Below, piece by piece: positions 52,801 through 64,000 of a stretch of DNA of 64,000 nucleotides. The stretch's first letter is position 1. Every line of letters starts with the position of its first letter. The notes below the pieces were generated by a model. That model was given only the letters and a program-made list of their open reading frames with translations, had not been told where the DNA came from and did no database searches. Origin of the DNA: Amanita rubescens (lineage: Eukaryota; Basidiomycota; Agaricomycetes; Agaricales; Amanitaceae); NCBI GenBank assembly GCA_015039365.1, contig WION01000063.1, forward strand, positions 144,577-208,576, in the 5' to 3' direction. The translations under genes were made by a program, and so were the position numbers.

Positions 52801-53134
52801 TGCAGCGGGGAGACGACCGAGGGCAGGGCGGAACATGGTTACTTCGGTACGATATAAGCCTGAGTAATACTCACCTTCGACACTCCTTGCACGAAAGCTT
52901 GCGGTGCTTTTCTTCTGGTCGACCTCTCTGAGGGGCAAGCTGTGGAGGCTGCTCCTGGCGAACATTTTTCTCGCTGTCTTGGGGACTAACCGACGGGCCT
53001 CCGCTACGTTGCTGTTGTTCCTCGGCGGATCCGATGTACACGGAATTTGAAAATGACTGCCCCGTATGACGCGGCCTCTTAAGCGGTCGAGCAGTGTCGC
53101 TATCCATGGGCTCGTGTGCGCTACTGCTAAGCAT
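49808..53134 (-). CDS. Zn2Cys6 fungal transcription factor, tandem copy 1
   Basis: The zinc cluster is spread over four exons: 52875-53134 ends in LSCKECRR, 52734-52746 (13 nt) gives LKLK, then CDRVFPCQ, then SCVKRGCSSLCPE. All six cysteines are present. A coiled-coil-like stretch follows (FILANTEQLHDKIFQLSDRV), then the fungal transcription factor middle domain (PRRLALLLMVLSIGSLVDLN, LARAAVCEIPLMEEP, GYAWNLMGFVAKLAQG) and a C-terminal regulatory region to the stop at 49808. It binds DNA as a probable dimer; target genes are unknown. Not every intron border in 49808-52500 was fixed. The ATG at 53155 is an alternative start. It is paralogous to 53555-56785. Confidence 0.85.
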
Positions 53135-53554
53135 TTTTTCACCTGAAAATGTCAAAAACTCGGGGCTGGATGAGGAGAGCGAAGAAGTAGCTTAAGGTAA
53201 GGTAAGCCGGCGGACCCGGTGAATCCGGAGATATAAAACGGAAACGGCAATGCCAGGCTCAGGGAAGGCGCTTCCTGAAATTCTAACTGATTTGATCCAC
53301 CGCTACTTCAGTGGATCACTTTCATTCGGCGGCTTTGACTCATCGCGACGTCTTCCTTACCCCGGATCTCTAATCAACACACCCGCCACATCAGCTGAGT
53401 TCAGTATTAATAGTGTCAATATTCCTAGACTCTCTAACATACTTGAAACAAATTCAATGCAAAATGGTACCGTGTTATCTGATACATATCGACCCTATAT
53501 CCCGAACATACCGGGTAATTAAAAGTAGCATCACTCCGATCAAACAAGCCAAAT
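53135..53554. other. Intergenic between the tandem regulators
   Basis: About 420 bp that must hold the promoter of copy 1 and the terminator of copy 2. A short plus-strand ORF (53250-53522) has no recognisable content. Confidence 0.4.
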
Positions 53555-56500
53555 CTAAAAAAACGACATCAGTCCTTGGTCGTTGCTGATACTGATAGCA
53601 CCAATCTCGATGTTAAGTGGATTGACCAGCGACCTTGAAGTAGGTGACAATGGTGAGGGAACAATTGGCACGTCACCAGGGAGCACTGTTCCCGTGGTCG
53701 AACCCGGGGTTGGGTACAAACTCGCATGTGCCAAAACGGGTGATGTCAAGCCAGGAAGCACCGGAGAAGCAGATGGCACCTTGGGCGGCGGACTCCACGA
53801 ATGAGAAGGCGGACATGACTTTGCCGTTGCCGCCGAGCATTGACAGGGCTTACGCATGGGGAACATCACTCTCGCCCTTTCGTGCACCTCTACGATGCAC
53901 TGTACCAGACTCGGATGAGCGTACGCGAACGAATCAGTTCGATGCTGCTGCTGTTGGTAACTCTGGTGATAATAACTGTCCTCGAACTCTGATTCGTCCA
54001 TTGTATGCTTCAGCACGACGGTGGGTATGTCCTGTCCCTGAGACCATCGGTTATAGATATGGTTGGTCTTGTCAATCATAACGTCCAATATGGGCTAAGA
54101 TCCGGTCATCAGCTTAGAGAACGATGTGCAGACAGAATCGCCGTCCGCACCTTAACCTCAGACGCACGAAGGCAACTATCTGCCGCTTTGGTAAAAAGAA
54201 TCCTCGCACGCTGTAATTCTTGCAGTGCCGCCGGTGACAAACACGTAAAAGGTGCCCGAGATACTAGTAGACACAGCGCAACCTATTTAGGCAATTAAAC
54301 TCCGTTGGTGCATAATGCACGAGTACTCACAGCCGACGAGAATGCGTTGGACCAATACCCTAATAGCCTCGCCGTGAGCTGCGGTTCACGCTGGAACAAG
54401 TCTTGAATCGTCGCGACCATACGTGAAGCACTAAGGAAAACGGCAACAACCGACGGTGCATACTTGTGCCGTCGATTAAACGCTTCTTCAGGACCGCTCA
54501 GTGCGCGAATGAAGAATGTTCTGTGAAGTTGCAGCAAGACTATCGAGCATTTCAATACCGCTCGCTTGGAATTGTACACGTGCACTCACCTGCCTCTAAT
54601 GCAGCAGATAACGATCCCTTTTGTAGGAACAACGCCCTCGACTGACCTTTCCGTAATGGCATAGGCATGGAAAAGTCCCGTATCCGTTTATCCAATTCTA
54701 AAACCACGGCATAATCCAGCGAGGGGTTCGATATTGCTTCAAGCACAGGCGCCAGGCACTGGACGTAACAGGAGTGCTTCCACTCTTGGTCTAGTGTGGC
54801 GAGTCAGCCAACGTCAACGTCACGGCACGGCGTGAGACGTACAATAATGAAGGCTCTCGGTTGGATCACATCCTTCGCTCGGGGTGTAAGAAGGCCGAGG
54901 GCAATCAGTATAGTTGATGCTTAACGAAGGCGGCCTTCCCAAAGATAGCGACTAGGATCATCAGCAAGGCCCCCCACGGATCCAAACGTCAACACCACTC
55001 ACTAGTCGCCCATCCAGGTAAAGCAATTCCCAAAATAACGACCTCCTTTTCTCAACCTCTTCTGGGATCACCTTTGCCTTATTCCCGTTGCGATCTGTTC
55101 GTACAGTCAGCACCGCAGCGTGCGAGACGAACGGCTTTGCGGAGTTACTCACGTAGTCCGATCTATGTTAAGAAACAAAGGAACGGTTGTTAGCAAAGCC
55201 ATCAAGGGGAACCAGAACAAAGGAAGGGGAGAAGAAATCATATGTCGCATAGATAAGAATAACTCACACTCTGCGCCAGCTTCGCTGTAAGTCCCATCAG
55301 TCCCCAAGCGTACCCAGCTGCCTTTTTCTTATCAGAAAACACGAGAAGATACCATATCTCATAGAAGAGTGCTAATATGGTCTCCACCGTGGTCTCTTCC
55401 ATCACTGGAATTTCACACAGCGAGGCACGAGCAAACTGGTGATACCTCTCTGCATCAGGTGTGTCGGCGGGACGATTCGTGTCCACCTGACAGCCGACGG
55501 CTATTATCATAAACATCACAGCCAGCCGGCGAGGACACAAGTCTTGTATTGGGCTCTCATAGCAGTGATGTAGGAGAGTAGGGAAGAAGGTTATGCTAGG
55601 GTGAGGGTTATATCTATAAAAGGGTTAGTGGGGCGGCTCTAGTAGTCGCGTCAACGGAAAAAACGCACTGCCAGAGAGCATTTTGGCTCGCCTGATCCCA
55701 CAGGTATTGAGCTTCTGCCCGAGATGGAAGCATGCCTCGTAAGTATTGCCGCAGAGGCAAATTTTGTTCGGGCGACACCTTGTCTGACATCGGGAAACTA
55801 TGACTTAGCCTCAGAACCTCACTAGCAAGGTGATCCGAGTTCTCAAGCTTGGGGTTAACATCCTGCACAGCTGCCGCGAAAGTTTCCTCGCTTGAGCCAC
55901 GGACGGATTGTGGAGAATTTTTCTGAGTTGACGAGGACCCGCTCGCTTGTTGACTATTGTCGTAGCTTGGCTGCGAAGTGTTATACAAGCCCATAGTGCT
56001 CTTGACACCCAACAACTGCGGAGCCATGAGAGGATGTGATTCTTCTGAAACTTGCGATTGCACAGACTCCAGCGCTTCTTCTAGACAACGTATCCGCTCG
56101 CTCATATCACGTATTTTTGCATGCAGTTGCTCCGTATTGGCGAGTATAAAACGTGTTCCCTTTCCCGATACCAGAACGCCTTTGCACAGGTTAGCAATAT
56201 ACATGCAAAAAACCCGAGGACACGAACCATCTGGACATATTTCTGAGCACCCCCGCTTCTGCAGCGTACGTTAGTAAGACTGAACAGCCCCAACCTTCGC
56301 GGCTTTTGCGCCACCAAAATACCGCGAGGTTAGTCGAAAGGAAGGAACGTACCTTGCATGAGGCGCAAGGAAAGCTTCTATCGCACTAAACCCGCACATA
56401 GTGAAGCCAGACTCGGGAAAGCGCATGACAAGAAAGGCGAACCTTCAACTTGAGTCTAAAACGGTCGTCAATTGAGTAGGCTAGGACATTCGGGGAAAAG

Positions 56501-56785
56501 GCACACCTTCTACATTCGCAACAAGACAATGGAGCCTGGGATGGCGCTTAGCGGTGGAGATAAGGAGAATAAAGTGAAATTTACCTTCTTTCCTCCAGGC
56601 TTCTTCGTTATGATACCGTCTGTGATGAAGATGTGGTCGACTGGGGCGGGAGGGGTGTTGAAGGTGTTATGGTTATGGTTATCATTGCTATCCCTGGATT
56701 TAGTGGATGATTTGCGAGCACGTTTTGTGGGGCGAGGGTCATGTTGGGCGTCATCGTAAGAGGACTCCGCCACAGGAGGTGTCAT
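53555..56785 (-). CDS. Zn2Cys6 fungal transcription factor, tandem copy 2
   Basis: Same architecture as copy 1. Exons 56585-56785, 56507-56535 (LSCCECRR), 56443-56455 (13 nt, LKLK), then CDRSFPCASCK and KRGCSEICPDG complete the zinc cluster. Then RFILANTEQLHAKIRDMSER, the middle domain (CPRRLAVMFMIIAVGCQVDT, RASLCEIPVMEE, GYAWGLMGLTAKLAQS) and a long Pro/Ser-rich C-terminus ending at 53555. A basic patch KRARKSSTKSR before the cluster is probably a nuclear signal. The start at 56785 (MTPPVAE) is preferred; an in-frame ATG at 56851 would add 22 residues. Middle exons are only roughly placed. Confidence 0.83.
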
Positions 56786-56851
56786 TGAAGCGCTGGTGCG
56801 TTCAATTCGGAGGGAGGCTGAAGGTGGTAGGTGAATAGCCAGTGGGAGCAA

Positions 56852-59800
56852 ACACGATTAAGAATACAAGGCACATATACATACCTCGCGACTGACCCGT
56901 TAGCGAATGGGAAAGGCTACTTAATTAGCATCATTCAGAGTGTGACCGAGAAGTTCCGTGGCTCTGGCTCACCCGTCCCAGTCAGACTCTGACATAACAG
57001 CTTGTCCTTATAAGTTTCACATTTTGTTCCCATCACCTCAACTTGACACTGATGGTACCACTCTGCCAGTCTTCTTGCACTCTGTCCTGCCTATCACCGG
57101 TCATCACTCCATTCGCATCTGTACGCACAGCACCAACGTGTTTCCATGTTCACCGGAGTTTTGAATGACTTGATGAGAAGCAAACCAACTCGGTCCGATC
57201 CGCCACGTGGTCATCCATCTCCTTCCTCTTTGGGATATTACCCTTCCATCTTTGGCCTTCCTGGATGCTGCAGCTGTCGGGATAAAGCTATGACTCATTG
57301 AGCTCTGAGAATCCGTCCCACGCGACGACATTGTGAGAGCATAACTTCGCCATAGCAGCCGGAGGTACCAACTGACAGTCTACTGACACTGACAGATAAA
57401 AATATGGCCGCGGGATTGTAATGCCTGTGTATACTCCACACACCTTCCCATCTAAAGGAAACATCCCCGATGCACTAAACGATTGTCGCAAGCGACCTGA
57501 CCGGGGACAGACAACAGGTGACACCCGTATCATTGACCCCTCTTCGGTACCACTAACCCCCCCGCATTAAATCCCATTTTTTTGCGCTCTCGGCGCCCCA
57601 GCCGACGACATGAACGTAATGCTCCTGTTCGGACAGCAACAGAAGCAATCAATGAATGCGTTCTCCGAAATCCTAGGCAAAAGAGCGGCTCAATTCCCGA
57701 AACGCCCGGAGACTGCACCCCCGCCTAGGAGGCTTGGGAGCCGCCCGCGCTCAATGGTTTTCGGTCCCTCTGAACACTGCAAGGGTCGTACACTGTCGCA
57801 TATGGCCCTGGAGACACCAAAGGCTCCAACACAATCTGGACTAACCACTTTTGTACTCAGCAACGTCAGCGTTACGATCATAAATGGAATCTTCCGGTTC
57901 TCACGGACATATACACTTTTACCCTTCACAGTGACGTTGTTGGCAACCGCTGACGTCCACTCATCAAAGTTCCTACTTTGACCATGTCTTGCATCTGAAA
58001 GCACCAAGGTATGCAAACTGAGCAGTGGCATGTATTCAATGTCTCATGAAGCCTTCAAGCGCCACGAATGACATTGTGGATCTACTGATTGCGTTTGGAA
58101 TCGGATACCTGCTTCATTACCGATCCATGCCACTGATTGATGTCGTTACGACATAAAATGGAAGTGTCAATATAAACGATCCTGGGCGGGTTTGTTTCTC
58201 ATTATGGAGGGAGGGTCCATCTTATTGTCCCGCCCCTTTTCAGCCGCCAAGTACACCGCAGTGGATACAATATCACCATCGCGATGATTTTTTGCAATAA
58301 GTCGCGGTGACGACGATCTGCAGTGGCTTGTGCGGTGATCTCATGTACAAGGCCATGAGGCGAACACTTAACTCTAAATCCATCCATATGGCGTATATAT
58401 CCCCGGAATCTCAACGCACGGCTTGAGCCCCTCACGACGTCATGATCCGCCACGGCTCTCGTCCCGACACCAAACTACATATGTACATTGCTGCACAGCA
58501 GCGGCGTCTTGCATACACACACACGCTAGCTCAGGCCCCGGCCAGCGACCTAGTTAAGTACTCTCCGCAAATCCTCACAGCTACCACCACATGATCTCCA
58601 TTCTAAGCTTGATTCCCGATCTGCCAAACTGCATATAGGCACGTGAAAATTGATATACTTACACCCACATATGTACGAACGCCAATTGACCGCTATCAGT
58701 TTGCATGTGTTCCCAGCTCACTTATGCTCCCAGGAACCATCACAGGAAATACAATTATCCCAATTCCATTTCGCCTTGCCAGGTCTTGCCCTGTCACTAT
58801 CCGTCTACGATCCCGCCAGACTACGACCCATAAAGCGAGCCTGAGTTTGAAAGTGTGGAGCGGCACAACGGTCGCTACTTAACCAGTTCCTCCTGGGACC
58901 TGCGGAGCCAACATGTGGCACACGTCAGACACAAATGCTTCATCCCAGACCCGAGATGCACTAAAACGCTCACTTGCGCTTGACAGGCGCGCAGCTCCGC
59001 AGTCCAGCAATTTAGACTTCACTTCCTCACTTACTCACAACTCTCGATGACGTGGACGTGCAATTCTCGATATCACTTTAAGCGATTATAAATAATGGAA
59101 CCATGGTATTATGACGACAGGATCGTGAGTATCGAAGTCCTTCATAATATCTCCCCAGTGCACCATCAAATTAAATTGACGATTCCAGAAGGCCAAAGCG
59201 CACAAGTTTACTCGATTCCGCCTGAGGTACAATCGGTTCCCTTCCTATTTCTTCTCCACCTTCTTTGCACCGTTCGAGGAATAGGGCTAGCAAGGAGTTG
59301 GAAAGCAGAATGGGAGTGCTTCTCCCTTCATTCGAGTTGGAAAATTTACGCCAGCTACACGGAACCCACCTCGATCACGGCCTACGTCAGCGACAAGTAT
59401 CGCCGCAGTCCACACTCAGGCACCCGCACCCGCATTCCTCCACACCCTCTCCTACCACCGTCATCAACGTATCCTTAACAGTGGCAGTTCCGACCACAGA
59501 TCTCGACATCACCGTTTCGAGTGACAACAATAGGTGCAAGCAAGAACATATCTACAACAGGCATTGCCCCCACCTCTAGCGCTTGCGCCCTTCGCCTGTT
59601 TTCAACATCGCACTTAAATAATCTAAGTAAGCGACTGCAGACGCTAACACATACAATTGGCATCACCAGCTGTTACATGGGTCATGACGAGCACTTTTTC
59701 AACATTATTCACGCTATCATGATTGGAATTCGGCATAGCATTATAAAAGTCTAGAGGCCTTCTTTGTGTCTATAGTCAGCTACTGACAGCCGTGAATCAA

Positions 59801-60384
59801 TCAAGTACTTTTACCTTACTCACATACTATATGCTCCCGAAACCGTAAAGAATTCGGCATCACTGTTTATGGCTAACTGCTCCTTGATTTTAAGAGCATG
59901 CTCATTCTCGGTGAATGGTTTATAATGGGTTCGTGCCTGATCCAAAAGGGCCTTCCTATGCGTTATAAAAAGAAGATAGTTTTGCCATTGCAGGAGCATG
60001 CAGTTTTTAATTTCTCCCGAAGCCACCTGTTTACGCTGGTCGAGATGGAGGGGGGTCGATACCGTATATTCACAGCCTCCTATCGTCTTGTTTCCTTTCT
60101 TGTCGCCAGGGACTTACCACATCGCTGATCGCCGTGCCTATGCGCAGGAGGAATGGGCAGCGAAGTGTAGCTTGAAGTCATCTAAGACAGAGAGCCGCAC
60201 CACGGTGATAGTATACAACCCTACGAGCTCAGGTTTATATATGATACTTCAGATGTATCCCCGGCTATTACTTGGACTTCACGCCCTCACATACTCACAT
60301 CTGGATTCCGTCAAAGTACAACTCTGAAAATCACACGAGCGGTTAATCACAACCACCCCCATCCAGGTTCTCTCTCATCCCTAT
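56852..60384. other. Gene-poor stretch, no supported gene
   Basis: About 3.5 kb with only short ORFs. Candidates such as 57610-57981 (plus), 57690-58031 (minus), 59095-59478 (plus) and 59820-60026 (minus) show no domain, no clear splice series and no paralogue in the window. It may hold regulatory sequence, non-coding RNA or a decayed gene. Confidence 0.45.
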
Positions 60385-62633
60385 CTACAACTTCGCTTCC
60401 AACTTTTTCTTCTCCACCTTGTCCGCGCTCTCCATCATACGTTTCACCTCCGTCGCAGCCTCCGCTAAATAATGCCCCAACTCCGCCGTATGCCTCTTCA
60501 AACTCGTGATCGTCCAGCGAATATAATTATCTCCGATCGAATACGACAACCCATAACCATCCGGGACGACTACAGTGAGAAGAAGAGTAAGCCGTGAGAT
60601 ATGACTAATGGAATCGCAATTTAACCCACCTTCGCCGTATCCCCATCCGTCGAGGTAGGGACTGCTTAACTGACTAGTCGATAACTCCCAATGATTACTC
60701 TTTGCAAAAGACTCGTCGTTGTAGATCTCTGGTACCGGCTCGCCTTCCTTCAGACACCTCTTTAGCCCAAACAAGTGTCGATCGACACCCTGCGCATCGG
60801 CGGCCCATGATGAATATTGCATATGGCGCGTGACAGCCTTGCGGAAGAGGTCCCTGAGATAAAGAGGGTCCTATGCCAGATGAACTCGAACGTTAGTTGA
60901 TCGTGATTTCGTGATAACTAGACAGTATCACCTTGGGCACGCTACTTGACATCGCCTCTGCCCACTCTTTGCTTTCATTACTCGCACTTCTGATCACTTC
61001 GGTCCTCCCGAGTTGGTATTTCCTCGTTTGGGCACTTTCGTACGTTATGCCTGGCCTGCCGAACATCTTCTGGAACGCTAGCTGTTTCACTAGCTGTGTC
61101 CACGCGTCAGGGGAGAGCTTGAATTGTTTGATAAACTCTTTGCCATAGCCCTCGTAATGCACGACCTTTCAGCGATACGTGGTGTCAAGTCATTCTCACT
61201 GATAAACAAGAGTCTGGGAGCAACGTACTTGCATATCGTGTTGAGCAAGCAACTCATCATACCGTTGCTCCGCACCTTTGACGAGTTCTTCGACTTTTCC
61301 GTTCACCTCAAATACTAACTCTTCAGGTCGCGCCAAGTCTTTTCCCGTCTCCGCGTTCCGTTCAGGACCAAGATCAGCCCTACCAAGGGCAATAGTGGCC
61401 AGGATATACTCGTTCATTCGCAGCGTAGGTGTCCCATCCATACACGAATGTTCACCGAGGAACCCAGAGCGACCGTTATCATACACCACAACTAGATAAC
61501 CTATAATTAGCACAAGACGGGAGGCACCGGAAAAACGGAACGCACGCTGGTGTTTGTCAAACCACCGGTTCCCTGCATTCCCAGCCCACGTGTTCCAACT
61601 GATATCCTCACGCGTGACAGGCTTAGTCTCATCAAGCACGACGATAATCATGGCTGATTCGATCTGCCTGAGCAGTGTCGCGTTGTGCGAGGGAGAGGCT
61701 GCGATCAGGGCGGCGCGGGCATCCGTCCACAAGTCACGGTTGTCCGATGTGAGCGCTCCGATCGGCAAGCCCGCAGGCGAATCAGCCGCGCGTACAATTA
61801 TCCGTTCGAATTGCCTGTATGAATTTCCAAAAGGAAAGAGGAAGAAAAGAAAGGACGCAAGTCAATCAACGAGTCAGACTAGGGTAGGAGACGGAGGTGT
61901 ACACTTCGAGTTCGGCGGCGGAGAGTTCGCGACCGGACGCATCCGCCAAGGGGACGACATAGAATTGTTTCTCCGTATGGCAATGACGTGGTTGTTAGCT
62001 TTAGGGTCGAACTTGAAGGCCGTGTCGGAGGGTTTTTGTGGGTAACGCGAAGCATGGAACAACCACTTGTACGACTCCATGCACATCGGTGTTCCGCGTG
62101 CCTTTTCGGGCTCTAACTGCCCGCTACACGTTTCCAATCATCAGTTGTCGTACCGCGCGTCACGACACAAGCACGCACCTCTCTACCATTTCTCTAAACG
62201 GCAACATTGCTTTCACAAGACTCGCCGCTCGCTGTGCAGGCTCCTTGCGGAGTCTGTCGTCCACATGAACGTAGAAATAGCTGACGAACACGACGACGGG
62301 ATCTCTATATCCCATATATGCCGCGTCATTCCACCACTCGCTGAGCCAGTTCTTCATGCCGTCTATTGACCTTCGCTCCTCTAGGCGCCGCTGGAGCTCA
62401 GCAGCCTGAGGAGATGCTATGAAGTCCTTCACAGCCGATTCTGTACGGGCATAAGCGGAAGCCGTTACTAGTGGTCGGACCGTTTCGAGATACTTTGCAG
62501 CGGTGGATTGAAGAGAGGGAATAGGTAACTTGGGCAGAGATGCTTGGTAGCGGAGCATGGGAGGCGCTGAAGAGTCGACAGCATATCCTGGCGGAACAGT
62601 TGTTGTCGTCGATGAACTTGCGCGGCGAGGCAT
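60385..62633 (-). CDS. CAT2: Carnitine O-acetyltransferase with peroxisomal signal
   Basis: Transfers acetyl groups between CoA and carnitine, moving acetyl units out of peroxisomes and mitochondria. Seven exons: 62179-62633, 61905-62123, 61546-61814, 61229-61500, 60932-61165, 60630-60870 and 60385-60569, 1,875 nt (624 residues). Family marks: LPIPSLQSTAAKYL at the N-terminus, ARGTPMCMESYKWLFHASRY, catalytic His in GFLGEHSCMDGTPT, LHYEGYGKEFIK, and near the C-terminus PDGYGLSYSIGDNYIRW. The protein ends AKL, a type 1 peroxisomal signal. The N-terminal Arg/Ser segment could be a weak mitochondrial signal. Oddity: within 61905-61963 the conserved sequence is encoded one frame away from the frame used by both neighbours, so about 20 residues are out of register. 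Confidence 0.93.
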
Positions 62634-63175
62634 TATTGCAGTGGAATGTAATGTACGTTTCTGTACGGAGTCGAATATCAGTTCTTTGCTGGATACCGAA
62701 GGGAACGTACAATCCGACTTGAGCCGACGATATGTCTAAGCATTAGAAAATGCGGCTGCGGGAAGGACCAGAAGGCTCCTCCGGGTGCGTCTATATAGAT
62801 GAGGATTGGACTGAGGTCCGCTGGGCAAATGTGCTGGCCGGCAAAGAGTTTGCCGGAATCATGTGGTCACACAGCTGTCACATGCATCCGGCGCCTTTTC
62901 TTTACTCCTGGCGCCTAGGCGACGCCTACCTAGCAAAGAGCGCGCGTACCTAGTGACGGCCGTGGAGAGTGAGGCCTTGAGGTAGGAGGCACGGACGGTG
63001 CGATATACAAGATGATTGGTAAAAAAACGCAAAGCGACATAGGGTATGTTTTCGTTGAAAAGAGACGTGCCCACCGCGACGTTTGACTGTCATACCCAAT
63101 TGAACATGAAACCGAACAGCTTCAAACAAAGATCATATTCCCTGAGCAGTTATGTATGATACTACTTGGATAGCA
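62634..63175. other. 5' flank of the carnitine acetyltransferase gene
   Basis: About 540 bp between two minus-strand genes; it should hold the promoter of the transferase. No distinct site recognised. Confidence 0.4.
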
Positions 63176-63998
63176 CTAGTATATCATACAGGGTCGCGTA
63201 CGCCTATTGAGGCGGTCTACAAGCCTTGTGGCGAAACCTTGGCAGTTGTTCGTGAAAATATTATAATCGTGAGCGGCCATTTCATCGACCACCGCTTGAG
63301 CTTGATGGAGGGGTTACTAGAGCCTGTCATTATTATGAGTGCAAACACACCTGCGCTATGAATCTCCGCATCAGAGAAAGCCGTCAAACCCCTTGGTTCC
63401 ATGAATGTCCAAGTTCTATCCAGGGGCACGGAGCCAACATTCAACCTAATATGTGACCCATGGAGACTACCACTGCAGGCGTTAGGAATATTGTTGTCTA
63501 TTGGGATTATCTCGTAATAATGGCTCCCAACCAGGACTGCCCAGTGGGTGAGCCATGGAAGGAAACTTCCACCACTATCTTCAAGTGGACGAGTAATAAT
63601 ATGGACTTGGCGTTCTTCTCTTAACGACCTAGTACTTAGTGGATTGCTGGGTTAACCGATCGTCGATAAACTCATTAAACTGTATAATACCGGGGAACCT
63701 ACCAATCATTCCTAGTCCCGGAAGTGCCAGTGACATGTTGTGGATGTGGGACTGGAGGAGGATGAGGCTTTTAAAAATAGACGTTAAGCATGAGTTGTGT
63801 ATCGTAGTTTCAGAGAGCGCTACTGGCATCGCTACGTGATTGAAGAAGTTGCGCCCGTTCAGCTCGAGGTTCAAATAATGGTGCTGGACTGCGTTGTTCA
63901 ATATCAGGGAATGTTCGGGAGGCTCCAAAAGGCGCGGCATAAGTTAACATGCTAGCAGCCAGGACGAGGATAATGGAGATGGGGACTGAAAGACGCAT
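63176..63998 (-). CDS. Secreted protein with Cys-His (LRAT/NlpC-like) signature
   Basis: The ATG at 63998 opens a signal peptide (MRLSVPISIILVLAASMLTYA). A later exon (about 63351-63620) reads RPLEDSGGSFLPWLTHWAVL and VGSHYYEI, and the last exon (63176-63300) reads DYNIFTNNCQGFATRLVDRL before the stop. A His in HWAVLVG followed by NNCQ is the pattern of papain-like NlpC/P60-LRAT or PPPDE hydrolases, where Cys and His form the active site. Exons between 63620 and about 63880 are not resolved. It is extracellular by its signal; substrate unknown. The gene may extend upstream of the window only in its promoter. Confidence 0.6.
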
Positions 63999-64000
63999 TG

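Noticed and set aside
57610..58031. Overlapping ORFs on both strands between the regulators and the transferase
   Set aside because: Neither frame shows a recognisable motif, and there is no conserved start context or introns to support a gene.
59095..59579. Possible two-exon plus-strand gene starting at 59095
   Set aside because: A donor and acceptor can be imagined, but the joined product resembles nothing and there is no second line of evidence.

Overview
The window comes from a filamentous fungus, most likely a mushroom-forming basidiomycete (Agaricomycetes). The genes are cut by many very short introns (about 45-60 bp, GT..AG), two exons are only 13-14 nt long, and the gene types are fungal: tandem Zn2Cys6 regulators, a CAF1 deadenylase, peroxisomal carnitine acetyltransferase, a Crinkler-type N-terminus and GH18-like proteins. 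The mobile elements also fit: a Tad-like LINE, Copia and Gypsy elements, and a TIR element carrying RecQ- and DUF6589-like genes. No rRNA, tRNA or CRISPR array was recognised.

Layout. 0.2-3.9 kb (minus): copper-transporting P1B ATPase in 11 exons. 4.0-8.0 kb: Gypsy-type remnant with a 1,103-residue Gag-protease ORF but no reverse transcriptase. 9.5-10.8 kb (plus): GH18-like gene of 10 exons. 10.9-11.7 kb: PUA/ASCH-like protein. 12.8-13.9 kb (minus): stand-alone class I aminoacyl-tRNA-synthetase-like protein. 14.5-15.1 kb: candidate APC15 subunit. 16.0-16.3 kb: PB1-domain exon fragment. 16.3-24.1 kb: a short hairpin (MITE-like) element split by a 7.66 kb LINE with a 14-bp target duplication. 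24.2-30.4 kb: decayed genes, namely a Crinkler-N/kinase pseudogene, a broken APC15 copy and a kinase-like gene. 30.9-32.0 kb: unknown minus-strand gene.

32.1-44.8 kb is the most unusual part. Two TIR elements of one family sit head to tail, and the same 9-bp target sequence (GACATCCGT) occurs before, between and after them. The first carries a RecQ-like helicase gene and the start of a DUF6589-like gene; its helicase is split by a very young 8.3 kb Copia element with identical 404-bp LTRs and an extra upstream ORF. The second is an internally deleted relative that has picked up pieces of a DEAD-box helicase gene.

45.4-64 kb is mostly host genes on the minus strand: a second GH18-like gene with the same exon structure and a GH18-like pseudogene beside it, CAF1/POP2, two tandem paralogous Zn2Cys6 transcription factors, about 3.5 kb with no gene I can support, a carnitine acetyltransferase ending in a peroxisomal signal, and a secreted protein with a Cys-His hydrolase-like signature.

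The host genes do not form one pathway. Copper transport, mRNA deadenylation, acyl-carnitine metabolism and a chitinase-like family are housekeeping or lineage-specific functions, and the region between about 15 and 45 kb is a transposon-rich block inserted among them. Exon models were derived by hand from splice sites, reading phase and paralogue comparison, without database searches.
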